Source: Volvariella volvacea V23
Lineage: Eukaryota > Basidiomycota > Agaricomycetes > Agaricales > Pluteaceae
Length of the DNA stretch: 64,000 bases
NCBI GenBank assembly: GCA_000349905.1
Contig: KB722752.1
Location: forward strand, 513,697 to 577,696
Direction: 5' to 3'
Position numbers and translations under genes: made by a program. Positions 25,916 through 36,674 of this stretch are shown here, one piece after another. Each line of letters starts with the position of its first letter. The first letter of the stretch is position 1. A model generated the notes under the pieces. That model made no database searches, had not been told where the DNA came from, and saw nothing but the letters and a program-made list of their open reading frames with translations.

Positions 25916-26078
25916 ACAAGTAGTATATATACCATACTGCTCTTGCCATCTATTCCCCAGCTTTAAAGATTCTCCACTTGGGAATAGGTAAGCAACTACG
26001 AGCTAGCCTCTTCACTACACCCCTTTACTTATATTCTCCGCTTGGAAATAGAATCTGAGTATTCGCATTTTCCTCAAC
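25916..26078. mobile_element. Family-2 LTR fragment, copy 4 (3' end only)
   Basis: It matches the last ~160 bp of copy 1: AGTAGTATATATACCATACTG, then CAGCTTTAAAGATTC, then GGGAATAGGTAAGCAACTACG, ending TCCTCAACA at 26078. The 5' part found in other copies is replaced by unrelated sequence. Confidence 0.7.
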
Positions 26079-26389
26079 ATTGTGACAGCATCATCATGCT
26101 CTTTTGGACACCATTTGCTTCCCAGACACTAGGCATATAAGACCCTGACACCTCATTGTAGGCAATGCATTGATAGATGATATCATAAATCAGTTCATTG
26201 GGTAGTGCTAAAAGGGGACCTATAGTGTTTAAGAGCTCGGATCTCTATATACTAAGGAAAATAAGCAGTGGCACACTATTATAAAAGCACCATTTCTTTG
26301 TCAGGGCTTGTAAAAGCCCTTAACATAAATGCTTGATTTATAGATGCCCACAGATGCCCACCAAGTGTCTTCATTATCTCTTTTTCTTT

Positions 26390-26593
26390 GTAAGAGGCAA
26401 AGGAGAGACTCGGCTCTCTAGCTCTTTATAACCAAACAAAATGTTTGAAGATGGGGAACATCTTCAAACATGGGTACGTATAAATACAAGTATGATATGA
26501 CGCACGGACCAAGTGAAATATAAGAGTAAATAAGGGGAGTCACATGCGTACATAAGTAAAGTAAGGAGTGCGTTCATGTCGCTTCGCGACATT
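26390..26593. repeat. Hairpin-rich ~200-bp insertion in LTR copy 3
   Basis: This segment is absent from LTR copies 1 and 2. It contains three perfect stem-loops: 26403-26418 (5-bp stem), 26441-26471 (13-bp stem ATGTTTGAAGATG, 5-nt loop GGGAA) and 26576-26592 (7-bp stem ATGTCGC, 3-nt loop). Both edges carry TTTTTCTTT, which could be a target duplication or the T/C-rich target itself. It has no terminal inverted repeats and no coding capacity. Confidence 0.6.
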
Positions 26594-27133
26594 CTTTTTC
26601 TTTTCCTTTTTCCACTACATCCTCTTTACTATATCCTCAATACATAATACATATTATCCCAGTTTCTCTCTTACACATCACCCTTACCTACACATATCTG
26701 CTCATCTGTACCCTACACCCTCATCTCCAATACCCATTCCCACCTTACCCATCCCTGCCTTCTCACTTATGGTATACCCTTTGTTTCGTATTGAGTCTGA
26801 TGATTCAATCTTGTTCTAGATAAACATGTGTCAAGTCAGACGACCAGTTATGACTTTATATGACTTCATCCCCTTTCACATTGACTGCGCATGACACAGG
26901 CTTACACGTATATGCCAACCCAGCTTACGCGTCCCCTGGTCTGTGCGCTACACTCTTTGCTCAGGACTCCCACTTTCTTACCTTCATTCTTACCCCCCCA
27001 CTTCTCTTCACCCAAGAGAATATATCCTTTTATTTATCTTTATTTATCTTCAAGTAGTATATATACTGTACTGCTCTGGCCACCTATTCCCCAGCTTTAA
27101 AGATTCTTCACTTGGGAATAGGTAAGCAACTAC

Positions 27134-28386
27134 AATGAAAAGCTGACTGTGGGATGGCCCTGAAAACTGTGGGATGTGCATGCTCTCGAGATCTGCTCCT
27201 GAAGCGCTAGAGGCGATATGCAACACACATACAACTCCAAAAACACCCAAATCAAGCTTAAGTTCGTGGGGGCAGCTAGACTGGCGTCTACTTGGCTCGA
27301 TGAACTTCCTCTCAGTGATTCCCGGACGATGTCCAAAGCGTTGGTGACCTCGTAAATTAGATCTCCTTCGCTTGTAATGTAGAATACAGGCCTTCGCACA
27401 CTTAAGCTACGAAGTCCTAACCAAATAAAACTCTTCTGAGCTTCAGGTAGATTTTAATTGATGCCCGGCGAAATTCTGTCTAAGAATCCACTTGATGTAC
27501 ACGCTCATGACGATGCTGAAACCCTTAGATCAATATCTAGTGGTTCGCTCTCGCTCACAAACAAACTATATCCCAAAACTCTTTCCAAGAAGCCAATTCT
27601 CGAGTAGACTATATCCCAAGTAACTATATGATTCGTCAAGCAAAGCAGCACTCAAGTTCACTCGTAAAATCCGGGGACAAGATTGGTTGATATTTTAATC
27701 GACCTTGAAGGCCTTATATACTGAGTAGATGTACAAATAAATTAGAACTGTATAGTTCTTCACAAACAGCATCGAGGAATCTTTTATGGAATGTCATTTC
27801 AAGATGAAATAAGGAATATTACTACTTTTCCAGGAAGTTTCCCTATCACAGAAATGAGTGCGATCGCATCTGCTTTGGGATTTTTGTGAGTGTGAGGCTA
27901 CCAGGTCTGGTGATACCCGAGATCGAGGTTTTCAAGATCTGAGCGAGGTTGCCGGCCATTGGATAGGGTTCAGGGTATCATTACGAATCCATAATAGGCA
28001 GGTAGTGGTCCAGGAAGCTTCACAAGCCTTTCCGTTATGGTAGCGCATTGTGGGCGACGCATTCAGTATGAGTGCGCATGTCTGGCGGTCTCAGGCGACC
28101 TCCCCATGAATTGGTTTTGTTTTTAAGCGCGAAATATACGTCAAACACTCCGTTCTGAACTTCAAACCAGGCCCAATTCTGGTACCTTCATCAAAGCTTC
28201 ATACTGAGCAATGTTTCACATGTTATTGTGTATCCACTCTTGAATTTACCTAGTCAGCAGACCGGGGCTCATCTCTGACTCTCCAAACAATCAGCTTTTT
28301 CGTGCCATATGGTTTCTCATTCGCATGAACATATATTAGGGGTATATTAGACAAATCCAGGTCTGGATTTATGGCCGGCCTGTCAA
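27134..28386. other. 1.25-kb segment interrupting LTR copy 3
   Basis: The LTR sequence ...GGTAAGCAACTAC stops at 27133 and resumes with GAGCTAGCC at 28387. The inserted DNA has no long ORF, no obvious inverted ends and no clear target duplication. I cannot tell an unclassified transposon from filler DNA left by a rearrangement. Confidence 0.5.
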
Positions 28387-28467
28387 CGAGCTAGCCTCTT
28401 TACTCACACCTTTACTTATATTTCTTCACTTGGGAATAGAATCTAAGAATTCGCTTCATCCACAACA

Positions 28468-29537
28468 TTCTTGCTTGCTGGTTGAGTGCTTCCTATTTTA
28501 TGTTTTCTCCAGAACTCCTCTTCAGTCTCTGCTGTAGGTCGTGGAGGCAAAAGATTCTGTCTAGCTATCAGACAATTCAATAGGCATACTAAACTCACAG
28601 AATATTGACAGTCGTGATTCATCTTTTTTGAAGTTCATGTTAATGTTAAAGGTAGGAATCCAATTCCACCAGCCCTGTCTTTATATAGCTCAACATGGCG
28701 AAAGCAGAACAAAAGCAGCCAATGTAAGACATCTGACCCTGAAAGTGACAATAACTACCCTACACACTGACAGATGACCGATAGGCTTGTTTACAACGAT
28801 TACAATAATTGTTGTGCGGAGAACAAGGCATAAAGTATACAACAGCCGTCAATTTTTGTAAACCTGATTGTTTAAGCAGTATGGCTAAGGCAGCTAAGCA
28901 GCAGTCTAGAAGTAAGAATTCGCCGTAAACCTGTGAACTGTTCGTTATAATAGATGAAAAATTGACTCTTGTAGAACACGTGAAGAACGGGAGCCCAAGA
29001 TTGGTAAGTTGCAGACACTTTTTGTTCACAATAGGCACATGTGCTGGTTATCTATCGGAGAGACGACTACCAATTCGGGTTGTTGCTGGCATTCTGATAG
29101 TTTATTATATTATAAAAGTAAACAGCCGACTTCACTTACGTTGCTATAGGGTCTTTCGCCACAAGTGCAGTATTCAGTATTGCTCGCAAGTATTTAATAT
29201 CGCTAATCGAGCAGATACTTATGCCACAACAAATCGTTATTGTACATTTGAAAACGATGTGTTGACTCGCACTCCTGGCTGGATGTTGTGCTAACGAGAG
29301 CAATTGAGCCATGCCAAAGTAAATGCGGGCCCTCGCTGTGCAAGCTATTGTTTGGTGGTTTCAACCGCTACTAGATGTTGTTATCATACCTCTTGGTAAA
29401 AATAGAAGCAAGCGGAGTGCGTGCTCGGTGGCGCGCTGCAGTAGAAGCGGAACGCGTTCAAATCCCGTCGCCCGCGCGTATTTGCACGTATTTGGCATCA
29501 CCAGTTTCGGCGAGGTCGTGTTCTCGCGGCTCTCACA
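28468..29537. other. Flank of LTR copy 3 and upstream region of the CstF-64-like gene
   Basis: Just after the LTR, the minus strand at about 28480-28575 reads as protein-like sequence (RQNLLPPRPTAETEEEFWRK), probably a retroelement remnant. No RNA-recognition motif or other exon of the CstF-64-like gene was recognised in this interval. Confidence 0.35.
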
Positions 29538-30438
29538 ATGTCAACACCAAGCCTACCAACAGAACAGCTCCTGGAGCTACTCATTCACTTAAAAGTCCGT
29601 CAAGGTATCTTTAAAAGTGAAAAGGAAGTTATTAAAACTAACTCGCTTTGTACATCAGAGGACGACGCCAACGGCTGCGAAGGATATTCTCAATGCTCAA
29701 CCGCAAATCGCGTACGCTCTTATGTCTCTTATGGTTAACATGAATGCGGTGAATGTAGAGGTCTGCCAGGTACGCTCTCGACCCTTTCTAATAGACTGAA
29801 AATCGTCAAACTACCCTATTTGCGCAGAGAATCTTGTCCGATTACTCTGCATCAACAGCACCACTTCCTTCTACGATGGATGCGGCAGGACCACCGCCCA
29901 TAGCAGCACCCGTCCCAGCCATCCCACCTCATCTCCAACCTTCTTCCTACCGAAATGCCACACCACCGACGTCTGGTACACCACCCGCTCATCCTACTCC
30001 ACCTCAGGGTTATCCCACACCACCGTATACGAATGGCCAATACCCTCCGGCGCCTGCAGGATATCCGGCTCCTCAACACGGGTACAATTACGGCCAACCC
30101 CCGACGGGATATCCCTCGTATCCACCATCCTATCCTCCTCCTCAGCAACCTGCCCCCTCCGTGACGCCTTCGCCTGAAATTCTTGCTAGTATACCACAAG
30201 ATCAAAGAGTGCGTACCTATGCTGTGGCACACCACTAATCGAATTTTATAACATCTCTATTTTGTCTAGGAACTACTGATGCGGGTTATTTCTATGAGTT
30301 CGGAGGAGATTAACAGATTACCACCTTCAGAGAGGTCAACATACATTCAACTTGTGCGTTCGTTTTACTTGATATCTATGACGTCCCTCACTCAAATGGT
30401 TATTGCAGAGAGCACATTTGGGTATACCTACCGCTTGA
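29538..30438 (+). CDS. CstF-64-like protein: hinge and C-terminal domain, no RRM
   Basis: Related to cleavage stimulation factor subunit 2 (CstF-64/Rna15), a pre-mRNA 3'-end processing factor. Five exons (29538-29594, 29659-29769, 29828-30208, 30270-30353, 30409-30438) join in frame to 220 residues. The N-terminal ~65 residues are the hinge that binds CstF-77 (LPTEQLLELLIHLK, then TPTAAKDILNAQPQIAYALM, then MNAVNVEV). A Pro/Tyr/Gly-rich linker of about 110 residues follows. The last ~45 residues are the C-terminal domain (ISMSSEEINRLPPSERSTYI, then QLRAHLGIPTA). The usual N-terminal RRM is absent. The first intron has an unusual GTCCGT donor, but the phase and homology fit only this junction. 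It is either a short paralogue or a gene whose 5' part was lost to the adjacent transposon block. Confidence 0.85.
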
Positions 30439-30679
30439 TTGTCATCCCTATCCCAAAAGTGTTTTCATCCGCATCCCTCTGACTGTATTCCATTGTTGTA
30501 TTTATGCATTTTCTTGAGCTTAATTGAGCACTCCTCCTTGCGTTCCATCTCCAAGCCCCTCGTACTATACATCTGTGGTGTAAGCGTGTCCGGATCGAAG
30601 CACGAACAAGAATAGTCACATAAACATACTGGTACAGGGTGGATAATTAATTATATGAGTTATGAGTTACTAAGTGAGT
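30439..30679. other. Short intergenic region between convergent genes
   Basis: The CstF-64-like gene (plus) and the coiled-coil membrane gene (minus) converge here, so this 240 bp must hold both 3' UTRs. No other feature was seen. Confidence 0.5.
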
Positions 30680-31585
30680 TCATTCGTCAAGTAAGTACGG
30701 CGGTGGAGGCTCGATGGCTTGCGACGACAACCAATACCTCACGAACCAAGCCAACGCAAACTCGTCTAGCAGCCCCATCAAAAACCTCCTCAGAAACTCC
30801 TTCGTGCTCGGTGATAGCACCTTATCCATTACGCAAACGACTCCCCCGACTGTCATACATCCAGTCAATCCTGCACTGGCAACGGAAGCGGTCATTGCAC
30901 TGATCCCAAATGTGAAGATGCACCCTACACCCCCGATGGTCATCAGACACCCCGCGCCTAGCCCGACCCACCATTCTAGACTTTCTGCTCTTCTCAACCT
31001 TACCTCGTCTTGCCTCATCTCGACTCTTCTCTCCATATCCCTCACCGTCCTCTCCAGCTCAACAATCACCTTATCCTTCCCCGCCACCTCCCTCCTCGTC
31101 TCCTCGTTCATCGTCCTCTCTCTATCCCTCTCCTCCACAACCTCCTGACAAAACTCCTCCATCTTCCTCAGCCTCTCCTCTATTTCGTCTCTCTCCTCAA
31201 TGACCTTTATGCGCTCTTCGTCAGCCAACTTGGCTGCCTCGAGCGCGTGGGTCATCCGCCGCTCTGCGGCTTTGATGCGCTCGTTGGCAGTTGTGACGGC
31301 TCGGAGGGTTGTGATCTCGAGATGCTCAATTCGGGCCTGAGAGGCCTTCAGTTGTTCTGCGGCTATCGACTCGGACTTTTGCAGGCGTATCTCGAATGCC
31401 CTGGAGATGGAAAGTAGAAAGGAGGGCGCATAGGTGGTATGGATGACGTTAGCAAGCTCGAAGATAAGATGGGGGGAAATGAAACGCGAGGACTGGGTGG
31501 TGAAGGTGAAGAACGAAGAGAGAGGAATCGAGGTTTTATGGTTCGGGAGATGAGGAATGTTGAGTGCCCAGCGCGGCGGCGCCAT
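30680..31585 (-). CDS. Coiled-coil protein with a glycine-rich hydrophobic hairpin
   Basis: A single-exon gene of 301 residues. Residues ~1-85 are moderately hydrophobic (FISPHLIFELANVIHTTYAP). Residues ~85-200 form a continuous charged coiled coil (EERIKVIEERDEIEERLRKM, RDMERRVEMRQDEVRLRRAE). Two glycine/alanine-rich hydrophobic stretches follow (WWVGLGAGCLMTIGGVGCIF and SVASAGLTGCMTVGGVVCVM), likely a membrane hairpin. A C-terminal region LRRFLMGLLDEFALAWFVRY and a PPPPY motif end the protein; PPPPY could bind a WW-domain ubiquitin ligase. No family recognised. The uninterrupted frame across two low-complexity regions supports a real gene. Confidence 0.7.
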   Translation of the reverse strand: MAPPRWALNIPHLPNHKTSIPLSSFFTFTTQSSRFISPHLIFELANVIHTTYAPSFLLSISRAFEIRLQKSESIAAEQLKASQARIEHLEITTLRAVTTANERIKAAERRMTHALEAAKLADEERIKVIEERDEIEERLRKMEEFCQEVVEERDRERTMNEETRREVAGKDKVIVELERTVRDMERRVEMRQDEVRLRRAESLEWWVGLGAGCLMTIGGVGCIFTFGISAMTASVASAGLTGCMTVGGVVCVMDKVLSPSTKEFLRRFLMGLLDEFALAWFVRYWLSSQAIEPPPPYLLDE

Positions 31586-32977
31586 GCGGTAGCCTCATGG
31601 TTACCCATCACGGCATCGACTCGGAGGCTGGGCGCGCGATCCTGATGCGACGCTCTCATTTAGATTGGGGATGTACTTACATGAGGATAGCGTTTAGGTC
31701 ACCCGGCTACACATTTATAGCAGCTCGAATCAATTGGGCGTTCTGGTGAAGGTAGGAGAGGACCTTGCTTACGCTGCCTAGGCCTGCTGATACCGGCGAG
31801 GTGGCGCTGCTGTGCCCGGCAACGAAAATGAACTGATAAGTCCAGCGTGACGGCGGGCTGACCGTATGATTACTCACAGAGCGGGACTAGTCGTGTGATT
31901 GGCATTATTACAACTGGGGGGCGACGTTGGTCTGGAGCTTGACGATATTACTCCAAGCTTTATCCTCATGTCTGTTCCGAATTAAATAAATACTGGGCTT
32001 GGAGGGCTGCGCAGTAGTGTACAGGATAAACAGAGGAGGTCGCCAGTGGAGGAGGTTAAAGGAGATGGAAGGAGCGATAGTGAGCTATCTCCTTCGCTCT
32101 CCTTGATGCTCGGCCTCTGGGACCAAGGTTATCCAAATCCGATTTAGGGTGTCCCTCGTCTCCGTCTGGTGGTGACCTCACTGGCTAGCTAATCGGTGAC
32201 AACCTGAAATAGGACAGGAATCAATTGAGGACCAAAGTCCGATTGGATAGTGTGGGCGAACGACAGGGCCGCCGTGAAAGGGTTGACAGATAGCGGCTCT
32301 ATGTGGGGAAAGTTTCACCAAAGGGGGAAAGTATGTGAGTTGGAAGGGGGCTTTTTATTGAGGGGAAGATAAGCTATGTTGACGTCAATTTAGGGTGAAC
32401 AGGACCTCGTTGATTGGCATGAGTTCCGAGGGGTGACAGTGAGTCGCAGGAGTGTGGTAATCCCCTTTGTCCACATGTGACGTAGAAACGCTGGAATAGC
32501 GCTAAAGTGCGACGGAGCTTGAATCCATCTCTGTATTACTCCACCTTCATTCACGGTGAAATTGTCTCGGCTAAACGCCTAAGAGCACTTTGTGTCAATG
32601 CCTAGCTTAATTCCTTGGCTTTGACGAAATACCTGGCACCCAAGGAATTACGTCAAAGCCAGCATCAGTATCGACAGACCCAGACAATATCGCGCTCACC
32701 AAGCATGCTTCGAACCTACCACGGACGGTGCAAGTCAAAACCACAATGCTACAAAGAAGTGCATCAGCTGAGCATTTCATTGCTCTCTCAGACGAGCCCC
32801 ACATCTCGCACAAATTTTGAGATTCAGAGTCGGGCACCCCGCAGGAGGTTGTCCACAGCAAAGTGGATTCTATGGCGCTGAAGACCATGGCCACCGGAAT
32901 CCGGCAACAGGAAACGGCCCGATAGCTGACTAATCCCGGAGTCTGCGACCGTTGTGCCTTCTCTGGAACTCCTTATC
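31586..32977. other. Intergenic region, divergent promoters
   Basis: Located between the minus-strand coiled-coil gene and the plus-strand BTB gene. No coding sequence was recognised. The only structure seen is the pair of interleaved inverted repeats at 32608-32660. Confidence 0.45.
32608..32660. repeat. Two interleaved inverted repeats (A B A' B')
   Basis: TAATTCCTTGG (32608-32618) is complementary to CCAAGGAATTA (32640-32650). GGCTTTGACG (32617-32626) is complementary to CGTCAAAGCC (32651-32660). The order A, B, A', B' is the geometry of an H-type pseudoknot if transcribed, or of paired palindromic half-sites if used as DNA. Confidence 0.7.
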
Positions 32978-34002
32978 ATGTCTTCCTCAGAAACGCTCAT
33001 TCCCGAAGCCCCGAGCATCCCAGAGCAAGGCGAAATATGGTTTGACGACGGAAACGTCGTTCTGCTCGTCGAAAATACAGCCTTTCGAGTACACAAAGGG
33101 GTCCTGAAGCGCTTGTCGGATTTCTTCGACGATGTCTTTCGCCTGCCTCAACCGCCAGACCAGGAGCTGCTGAATGGTGTCCCTGTGATGCACATGCAAG
33201 ATGATTTGGATGACGTACTTGCTACATTAAAGGTCATATATGAGCCATTGTAAGTGTGCACGTCTTCGCATATCAGCGGGATCAAATCGAATTTGAAATC
33301 CCATCTCATTTCGGTGCTCGTGAATTTAACAGCTATTTCGACAACCTCCCGCCTAACGCAGAGCTCTCTACGCTTCTCATTTTTGTCTCCGGCATCCTTC
33401 GTATCAGCACTAAGTACTCTATGCGTACACTTCGTCAAAAATGCATCACGATTCTCCAGCGTCGATTTCCCTCGACGCTCGCTAGTTGTGATGAACTCCT
33501 GGCTTCCAAGTACACCTATCCGTCCGCAGCGGACGTCATACGTGCCATTCCTCTAGCTCGGGAGGCTAACGTGCCCGAAATCTTGCCTTGGGCGTACTAC
33601 ATCGCGACCCACGTTTCCGTCGAATCCATAATGGGAGAAAAGTCACTTTCATGGAAAGACAAAGCGCTATGCCTTGCAGGAAAAGAGAAACTATGGGATG
33701 CCTATAGACTCCTCACACACTCGTTTTTATTCGACGTGCACCGCGTACCTGGTTGTCCGAGTAATTGCTATGCCAGAACGTCGCATCCGAGCAATGTGGA
33801 TTGGAGGTTGGTTGATAGTGTGAGGTCCAGTCCGCATCCTTTGGACATACAAACGAAATGGGATTCTGTAAACGTCTGTGGGCATTGTTTGAAGACGATC
33901 GAGGCGGCACATAGAACGGGGAGAGAGAAGGTTTGGAATTTGTTGCCGTCGTATTTCGGGTTGGGGAGTTGGGAGGAGATTAGGAAAGATCAAGCTATGT
34001 GA
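32978..34002 (+). CDS. BTB/POZ domain protein
   Basis: A BTB domain protein of the type greatly expanded in Agaricomycetes. BTB folds mediate dimerisation and often link substrates to Cullin-3. Two exons (32978-33249, 33333-34002) give 313 residues. I chose ATG 32978 as the first in-frame ATG. Visible motifs are IWFDDGNVVLLVENTAFRVH, KGVLKRLSDFFDDVF (the D.NV.L.....F.VHK.VL...S..F core) and, after the intron, GILRISTKYSMRTLRQKCI and the C-terminal extension typical of the fungal group. A Cys/His-containing tail (CPSNC...CGHC) lies near residues 225-290. The 83-bp intron is the only junction that keeps phase; a nearer AG would give a 27-bp intron and the wrong frame. Confidence 0.88.
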
Positions 34003-35052
34003 GGTTGTTTTGCTCTGCTTTGAAATGCCATGCTTGGTAGTTCGTTGTTCACCTTGTCTTGGGCGTACGCTATCGCTTTACATGTTAAGCTAACTTATTC
34101 ATCTCACTGCTCACCGTAACCGACACCACTATTAATACCATCCCGATAGACCAAACACTAATCCTTTGCCACGTTCGTAATCCTACTAATATAAGTGGTG
34201 GGATGAAAATTGAAGAAAAAGGGAGTCGCACTTGATTGGCGAGCTTGAAAATAGCTCTCGCCGTACCTCTCGTGGTTGAGCTTAGCACAGACATCCTGGA
34301 ACGTATGGTGGCCTTCGAATGAGGGAAGCTCAAATCGACCCGGTTTTTACTCCGAGTACACTCGAGGAGCTGGGCGACGTTTCTCAATGCACACAGCTTG
34401 CATGCATGCTTCCGGAGGGTAGGCGGAGTGGGCGTTGCACCCAAGGCTGCAACTCAAATTATTATGATGCAGCCATCGGAACGACGATGACTTGGGATGC
34501 AAAAATGTGGCTCGGTTGCGATCCCATCCGATGCACGCTAGTGCCATCACCGTAATGCCTTGAACAATAGGGCTTCGTCTGGCACCACTTAACTCGACTC
34601 AGTTTATTCCCCACGAGGGTCTTGCTAATCGGCGACTCATACAGGAATGGAGTATGTGATCAAGAAAATACGACATGCTCTACTAGCAACTCAGACGACA
34701 CACATGAGATCTTGCGGCTCAATTCCAGGAGAAGTAGAGACAGACCCTTCTACCGGAGCGCCATTTACGGAGTGGAGAGGGCACACCACGTCAAGTACGT
34801 ATGAGCGACGGTTCTGCGTCTTCTCCTGTGAGATCAACCACTCGCATGTGGCAACAGCTCTGCCTTTCCTGCGGTAGAATAAATCACTCAGATATGGCAA
34901 CGGCAACAACGCTGCCTGTTTTTCTATTCAAGTGCCGTGAGAGTCCCCACGTTTCTACGTTCAAATACCTGTAATTAGCAAAAAGGCCGTCTAGGTGGGT
35001 GCAGTATTACACAGGAGCATACCCTATGCACCTCCCTTTACGTCGAAAGAAG
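34003..35052. other. Intergenic DNA, no gene seen
   Basis: The 3' flanks of the converging BTB and coiled-coil genes. Short open frames here lack splice structure or recognisable motifs. Confidence 0.4.
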
Positions 35053-36140
35053 CTATTGTTCCTGCTCTATCTCGCGTTCATCCACTTTCTTCTGCTGGCT
35101 CAGCATCGCTTTTAATCTCTCGATCTCTCCCTCCAAATACCGAACTCTGTTCTCAACATAGTCCTTGTCCTTGCACAAGCTTTCATAGGCATCCTTTGCT
35201 CTTTCGTTTGCTCTCCTTAAATACTTGTTTTCTTCTAATATGGCATTTAACCCATCGGGATATGGGTCGTATGGCACTTCGCCTTTTGATATATCAATGC
35301 TTATCCAAGAGAAGGAATTCTAGGTACGAACCTACGTTCATATAGGAGAACCCGCCTTGGGCATATCGATTGACGCCTCCATAGGATACATTGCGCTTAT
35401 CTGTGGCAAAAGCACGTGGGTTTGCGTCCTCGTTACTGTGAATCCCATGAAGAGACGACGAACCTCCAGCGTTATAGAAGGATTCATAGCGGTTGTACTG
35501 GCTTTCATTGATGGTGCTGCTGTTCTCGACGGTGTTTATCATATTCCCGCCATTATTATTAATGACCGCTCCTTCGAAAAATGAAATGCCTCGGGCAGTG
35601 GAGGGCTTTTTGGATGATTGGGGTCTGGTGGACTCTTTGGGTGGCACTGAGGGTGGAGCCGAGGATGGTGGCGCTGGGGACTGAGGCGCTGAGGGTTTGG
35701 GGGAGGAAGCGCTATCGTCTGTCGATTCGTGAATTGGAGGACTTGAGTGCCTTCGTCTGGGTTGACTGACCTTTGTGTTCGCATCTTGGAGGAGGTGGAG
35801 GGTGACGCCTTCTTGCCTGGGAGGAAGGAGGTCGATCATCTGCAAATGTCGTTAGTGCGTGGTGGACTCTCTTCGGGTTGACGGTACGTACCATTAAGCA
35901 TTTCTCTGGGCTGCGTGCTGTATCTTGATGTTTGAATGTCTATACAAAGATCTCGAGGTTATTGGGAGTGCGCCACATGAGTGCTATGCCACCCACTGCT
36001 ATAGAAAACACCTGTGCTTTCGTCTAGGTTGACTTGACTGACTCGGCCATTGTTGATTATATGCCTGTCAGGATCTCAATACGAGGTATTGGGAATCAGA
36101 ACAGATAGCTCGGGGGAAGGTAATACGTACAACGACTCAT
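35053..36140 (-). CDS. Motif-family member A: disordered protein with C-terminal coiled coil
   Basis: My model starts at ATG 36140-36138 (MSRYPDRHIINNGRVSQVNL). It passes through short exons (…DIQTSRYSTQPREMLN), then a long Pro/Ser-rich exon at about 35330-35815. A last exon at 35053-35290 encodes a strong coiled coil (NAILEENKYLRRANERAKDA, RYLEGEIERLKAMLSQQKK). Two segments look like beta-arch or solenoid turns: IINNGRVSQVNLDES at the N-terminus and FFEGAVINNNGGNMINTVEN in the long exon. The exon junction near 35810 is uncertain; I used an AG at GCAAG to keep frame. It lies next to member B in the same orientation. Function unknown. Confidence 0.6.
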
Positions 36141-36207
36141 CCTGGTTGGTGGGATTAGAGGAGGTAAGGTGTAAAAAAGAGATTAAGCACTGGCACTTCT
36201 TTCTATG

Positions 36208-36220
36208 CCTTATATATTCC
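36208..36220 (-). promoter_or_regulatory. TATA box of member A
   Basis: On the minus strand the sequence reads GGAATATATAAGG, about 70 bp upstream of the proposed ATG at 36140. Spacing and sequence fit a TATA box. Confidence 0.5.
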
Positions 36221-36674
36221 AAAGAATTATGCGTGCCACTCAGATGGACCCACAGAATGGACCAGCCGGGATATAGCCTTTCAAAGCGTCAAGCGCATTG
36301 TGCATTAAACTCGCCATTCTGATTGCTGTAGGCGAAGCTCAACATAGACAGATGAGCCTCGTGTGGCGGTTGTAAACAACAGTAGTCCACTGACGCGCCT
36401 TGTTCCTCTGCACAAGGCCAGCGGAGCCTGCCGTTTGCTACAATAGTCTTTCTGACGCTTTAATTGTCAGAATTGTGGCACTGCGCCTCTGTTCATTTGG
36501 GCTCCAGATCGTGCTCCTTGTGGAGTTCCAGCACGCGGACGAGCCCGAGGCAGTACAAAAGTTAGGCTACAGCCAGGCCTCTCGCCTGAAGGCCCTGCGA
36601 TGACTAAATTTGGGTATATATCAAACAAGGCAGTACAACATGATTTGTGGCTATGCTTCCCGTAATTCACGCAC

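Larger units (their letters stand above)
26299..28467. mobile_element. Solo LTR, family 2, copy 3 with two insertions (TSD TTCTT)
   Basis: The LTR begins TGTCAGGG at 26299 and ends CACAACA at 28467. Identical 5-bp repeats TTCTT lie at 26294-26298 and 28468-28472. The LTR is interrupted twice, by a hairpin-rich segment at about 26390-26593 and by about 1.25 kb at 27134-28386. The outer TSD shows that both interruptions came after the LTR itself had inserted. Confidence 0.8.

Noticed and set aside
29405..29480. tRNA-like segment with a B-box (GTTCAAATC) and a GC-rich 3' stem
   Set aside because: The T-arm is imperfect, the acceptor arms pair in only four of seven positions, and there is no room for an anticodon arm. 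Not a tRNA; at most a chance B-box.
33250..33276. 27-bp intron in the BTB gene using the first AG
   Set aside because: Too short for a fungal intron and out of phase. The AG at 33331-33332 gives an 83-bp intron and restores the conserved frame.
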